Below the pieces are notes generated by a model that was not told the DNA's origin, did not search any database, and saw only the letters and a list, made by a program, of their open reading frames with translations. From the NCBI GenBank assembly GCA_964400655.1, contig CAYNVN010000023.1, positions 1 to 15,181 on the forward strand: a DNA stretch of 15,181 nucleotides, in the 5' to 3' direction. This DNA comes from B16-G9 sp964400655. GTDB taxonomy: Bacteria; Bacteroidota; Bacteroidia; Bacteroidales; F082. Numbering within the stretch: the stretch's first letter is position 1; each line of letters opens with the position of its first letter. A program made the position numbers and the translations under genes. Below, piece by piece: positions 13,458-15,181 of this stretch.

Positions 13458-14969
13458 ATGAAAATATTGTCCATCGATAAAATAAGAGCTGCCGATGCTT
13501 ACACCATCGAGCATGAACCGATTCCCTCCATCGACCTGATGGAACGGGCGGCAACACAGTTGTTCAAGTGGATAAGCAAACGGGTTGATCAAACACATGG
13601 CTTTAAAATATTTGCAGGCCCCGGAAACAATGGAGGCGACGGGCTGGCTTTGGGCAGAATGCTTGCCGAAGCAGGTTATGAGGTCGAAATTTATATTATC
13701 CGCTATACCGATAAAACCTCCGAAGACTTTCGCATCAATTATGAAAGAGCTGCAAACCTGAAAATCATCAAGGTTTCCGATATCAGGAATGGTGAAGATT
13801 TTCCTGAAGTCGGCGAGGAAGATGTGGTGGTGGATGCCGTTTTCGGCTCGGGATTAACCCGCCCCGTTAAAGGTTTTATCGCCGAAATAATTAATAAAGT
13901 AAACAACAGTCCTGCTGTTAAGGTGGCCATCGATACTCCGTCGGGAATATTTTCGGACAGCAGTTCCGTTGAAGAGGACGGTGCAATAATCAGGGCCGAT
14001 TACACCCTCGGTTTTCAGTTTCCGAAGCTGGCTTTTATGATGGCTGAAAACGACCCGTTTGTGGGCGAATGGCATATTCTGGATATCGGTTTGCATCACG
14101 ATTATATTAATTCGGTAACCACCGATAATTTTTTTACGATTAAGGAAGATGTGGCTCCTCTTTTGAAAAAAAGGAGAAAGTTTTCACACAAAGGTACCTA
14201 CGGCCATGCGTTGCTGATTGCGGGGAGCTATGGAAAAATGGGTGCAGCCGTACTGGCAGCCAAAGCCTGTTTGCGTGCGGGTGTGGGTTTATTGCACGTG
14301 CATATTCCGAAAGTCGGTTATCAAATTATGCAAACGGCCCTGCCCGAAGCCATGATCAGCCTCGACAGATACGAAAACTATTTTTCGGAAGTTCCCGACC
14401 TCTCCATGTACAATGCAATCGGTATTGGCCCGGGGCTTGGTATGGAGCATCAGTCGCAAATGGCTTTAAAGCTGCTTATTCAGGAATTTGGAAAGCCCAT
14501 GGTTTTTGATGCCGATGCGTTGAATATTCTTTCCGAAAATAAAACATGGCTTGCTTTTCTTCCGGCAGGCAGCATCCTTACCCCGCATCCCAAAGAGTTT
14601 GAACGGCTCGCCGGAAAATGGAACAACGATTTTGAAAAACTGGAAATGCAACGCGATTTTTCGAAACGTTACAACATTTATGTTGTTTTAAAGGGTGCCA
14701 ATACTTCGGTTTGTACACCCGACGGCAAGTGCTATTTCAACTCAACCGGAAATCCGGGCATGGCAACAGCCGGCAGTGGCGATGTGCTTACCGGAATTAT
14801 TACCGGACTGCTTTCGCAGGGCTATTCACCGGGGCAGGCATCTGTTTTGGGCGTTTATCTTCACGGACTGGCTGGCGATTTTTCAGCCAAAAAGCTGGGA
14901 CAGGAATCGATGATTGCCGGCGATATGGTTAAAATGCTGGGCAAAGCTTTTAAGCACCTGGGACGGTAA
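13458..14969 (+). CDS. nnr: Bifunctional NAD(P)H-hydrate epimerase / ADP-dependent dehydratase
   Basis: This fused metabolite-repair enzyme (503 aa) restores hydrated NADH and NADPH: the N-terminal half epimerises R- to S-NAD(P)HX and the C-terminal half dehydrates the S form using ADP. The N-terminal YjeF_N domain (1-215) has GPGNNGGDG (54-62), DAVFGSGL (126-133) and DTPSG (159-163, with the catalytic Asp). The C-terminal ribokinase-like domain (about 225-500) has KGTYGH (245-250), GPGLG (324-328), DADALN (351-356), TPHPKE (375-380) and NPGMATAGSGDVLTG (432-446), the nucleotide-binding and catalytic loop. Length and domain order match the E. coli-type fusion. It is a single-gene unit divergent from the secreted-protein gene (144-bp gap). 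The downstream repeat begins 9 bp after its stop, and no separate terminator is seen, so the repeat may act as its 3' end. Confidence 0.96.
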   Translation: MKILSIDKIRAADAYTIEHEPIPSIDLMERAATQLFKWISKRVDQTHGFKIFAGPGNNGGDGLALGRMLAEAGYEVEIYIIRYTDKTSEDFRINYERAANLKIIKVSDIRNGEDFPEVGEEDVVVDAVFGSGLTRPVKGFIAEIINKVNNSPAVKVAIDTPSGIFSDSSSVEEDGAIIRADYTLGFQFPKLAFMMAENDPFVGEWHILDIGLHHDYINSVTTDNFFTIKEDVAPLLKKRRKFSHKGTYGHALLIAGSYGKMGAAVLAAKACLRAGVGLLHVHIPKVGYQIMQTALPEAMISLDRYENYFSEVPDLSMYNAIGIGPGLGMEHQSQMALKLLIQEFGKPMVFDADALNILSENKTWLAFLPAGSILTPHPKEFERLAGKWNNDFEKLEMQRDFSKRYNIYVVLKGANTSVCTPDGKCYFNSTGNPGMATAGSGDVLTGIITGLLSQGYSPGQASVLGVYLHGLAGDFSAKKLGQESMIAGDMVKMLGKAFKHLGR

Positions 14970-14978
14970 GTAAGTTAA

Positions 14979-15036
14979 GTTTGGAGTGCCTAAAGTACTT
15001 GAAGTTTGGAGTGCCTAAAGTTTGGAGTGCCTAAAG
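14979..15036 (+). repeat. Short tandem TTTGGAGTGCCTAAAG motifs, right array
   Basis: Three copies of GTTTGGAGTGCCTAAAG occur at 14979-14995, 15004-15020 and 15020-15036, the last two sharing a G. The first gap holds an AAGTACTT palindrome (14994-15001 region). Positions 14983-15017 match 249-283 exactly in reverse complement. Spacings are 25 and 16 bp, which is too irregular for CRISPR. Confidence 0.9.
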
Positions 15037-15092
15037 TTAAAACTACGGCGTTCATTTATTACCCCGTCATTTCGAGGGAGGAACGACCGAGA

Positions 15093-15157
15093 AATCCCCT
15101 ACTTTGAACGATCGAACCCCCTTTTGCCTTAGGGGTAGGCTGCCACTCAGGAGTTCC
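15093..15157 (+). repeat. Invertible-looking core of right repeat
   Basis: The core begins AATCCCCTACTTTGAACG and ends CAGGAGTTCC; its ends (GAAATCCCCT and AGGAGTTCC) are imperfect inverted repeats of each other. It runs in the same absolute direction as 19-84, although the arms of the two repeats are inverted. CCTAC (15098-15102) can pair with GTAGG (15135-15139), and CCCCT (15118-15122) with AGGGG (15131-15135); these use overlapping bases at 15135, so both cannot be complete at once. Confidence 0.75.
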
Positions 15158-15162
15158 CCGCC

Positions 15163-15178
15163 CGTACCGAACGGTACG
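15163..15178. repeat. Palindrome at outer end of right repeat
   Basis: CGTACCG (15163-15169) and CGGTACG (15172-15178) form a perfect 7-bp inverted repeat around AA. The left copy enters the window inside the matching palindrome, so the outer boundary of the element lies at or beyond the window ends. Confidence 0.7.
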
Positions 15179-15181
15179 TTC

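Larger units (their letters stand above)
15039..15181 (+). repeat. Composite intergenic repeat, right copy
   Basis: The order of modules is: AAAACTACGGCGTTCATTTA (15039-15058), a GTCATTTCGAGGGAGG block (15066-15081), the ~65-bp core (15093-15157), and a GC-rich end (15157-15174) whose reverse complement equals positions 1-18. The final part forms a palindrome (15163-15178). It directly follows the tandem array. It runs to the window edge and probably beyond. No protein-coding sequence is apparent. Confidence 0.85.

Noticed and set aside
14979..15036. Possible CRISPR array
   Set aside because: The units are 16-17 bp with irregular spacings of 16 and 25 bp, two of them overlap, and there are no spacers or cas genes.
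1..15181. Composite transposon or genomic island bounded by terminal repeats
   Set aside because: The enclosed genes are housekeeping and typical for the phylum, with no transposase, integrase or tRNA attachment site; the repeats are better seen as dispersed intergenic elements.

Overview
The window looks like an ordinary chromosomal stretch from a Bacteroidota species, probably Bacteroidales/Marinilabiliales. Three things point there. Several genes are preceded by the Bacteroidota -7 promoter box TAnnTTTG (for example TATCTTTG before the rRNA methyltransferase and before the thioredoxins). Shine-Dalgarno sequences are absent, with A-rich leaders in their place. The gene families are typical of the phylum: a two-domain NnrE/NnrD, a GH20 lipoprotein, and a carboxypeptidase-regulatory-like secreted protein. 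The species cannot be named from sequence alone.

Layout, left to right. 1-287: composite intergenic repeat, then the promoter of rlmD. 325-2210 (+): RlmD-type 23S rRNA uracil methyltransferase and a DUF4268 protein 2 bp behind it. 2287-2997 (-): a divergent RsmI-like tetrapyrrole-methylase-fold enzyme, diverging from 3073-3827 (+), a tandem thioredoxin pair whose second member is membrane-anchored. 3831-6928 (-): shikimate dehydrogenase, a DUF368 membrane protein (undecaprenyl-phosphate translocase family) and an aldehyde dehydrogenase, probably one transcript read ALDH, DUF368, aroE. 7017-9205 (-): a 12-repeat TPR protein whose stop codon overlaps the start of a ComA/phosphosulfolactate-synthase-family protein. 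9284-11158 (-): GH20 beta-N-acetylhexosaminidase lipoprotein. 11278-11694 (-): OsmC-family protein with a clear terminator. 11781-13313 (-): secreted carboxypeptidase-regulatory-like protein. 13458-14969 (+): bifunctional NAD(P)HX epimerase/dehydratase. 14979-15181: a second copy of the composite repeat, inverted relative to the first.

The genes are mostly housekeeping: RNA modification, redox and metabolite repair, shikimate pathway, envelope lipid recycling and amino-sugar release. I see no mobile-element gene, defence island, tRNA, rRNA or CRISPR array.

The unexpected structure is at the edges. The two ends carry inverted copies of one multi-part repeat, including an exact 35-bp match (249-283 against 14983-15017) and an exact 18-bp match (1-18 against 15157-15174). 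A ~65-bp core inside the repeat, itself bounded by imperfect inverted repeats, lies in the opposite orientation relative to its arms in the two copies. This suggests a small invertible or modular element. Its inner stem shows an apparent compensatory base-pair change. This is the best candidate here for something undescribed.
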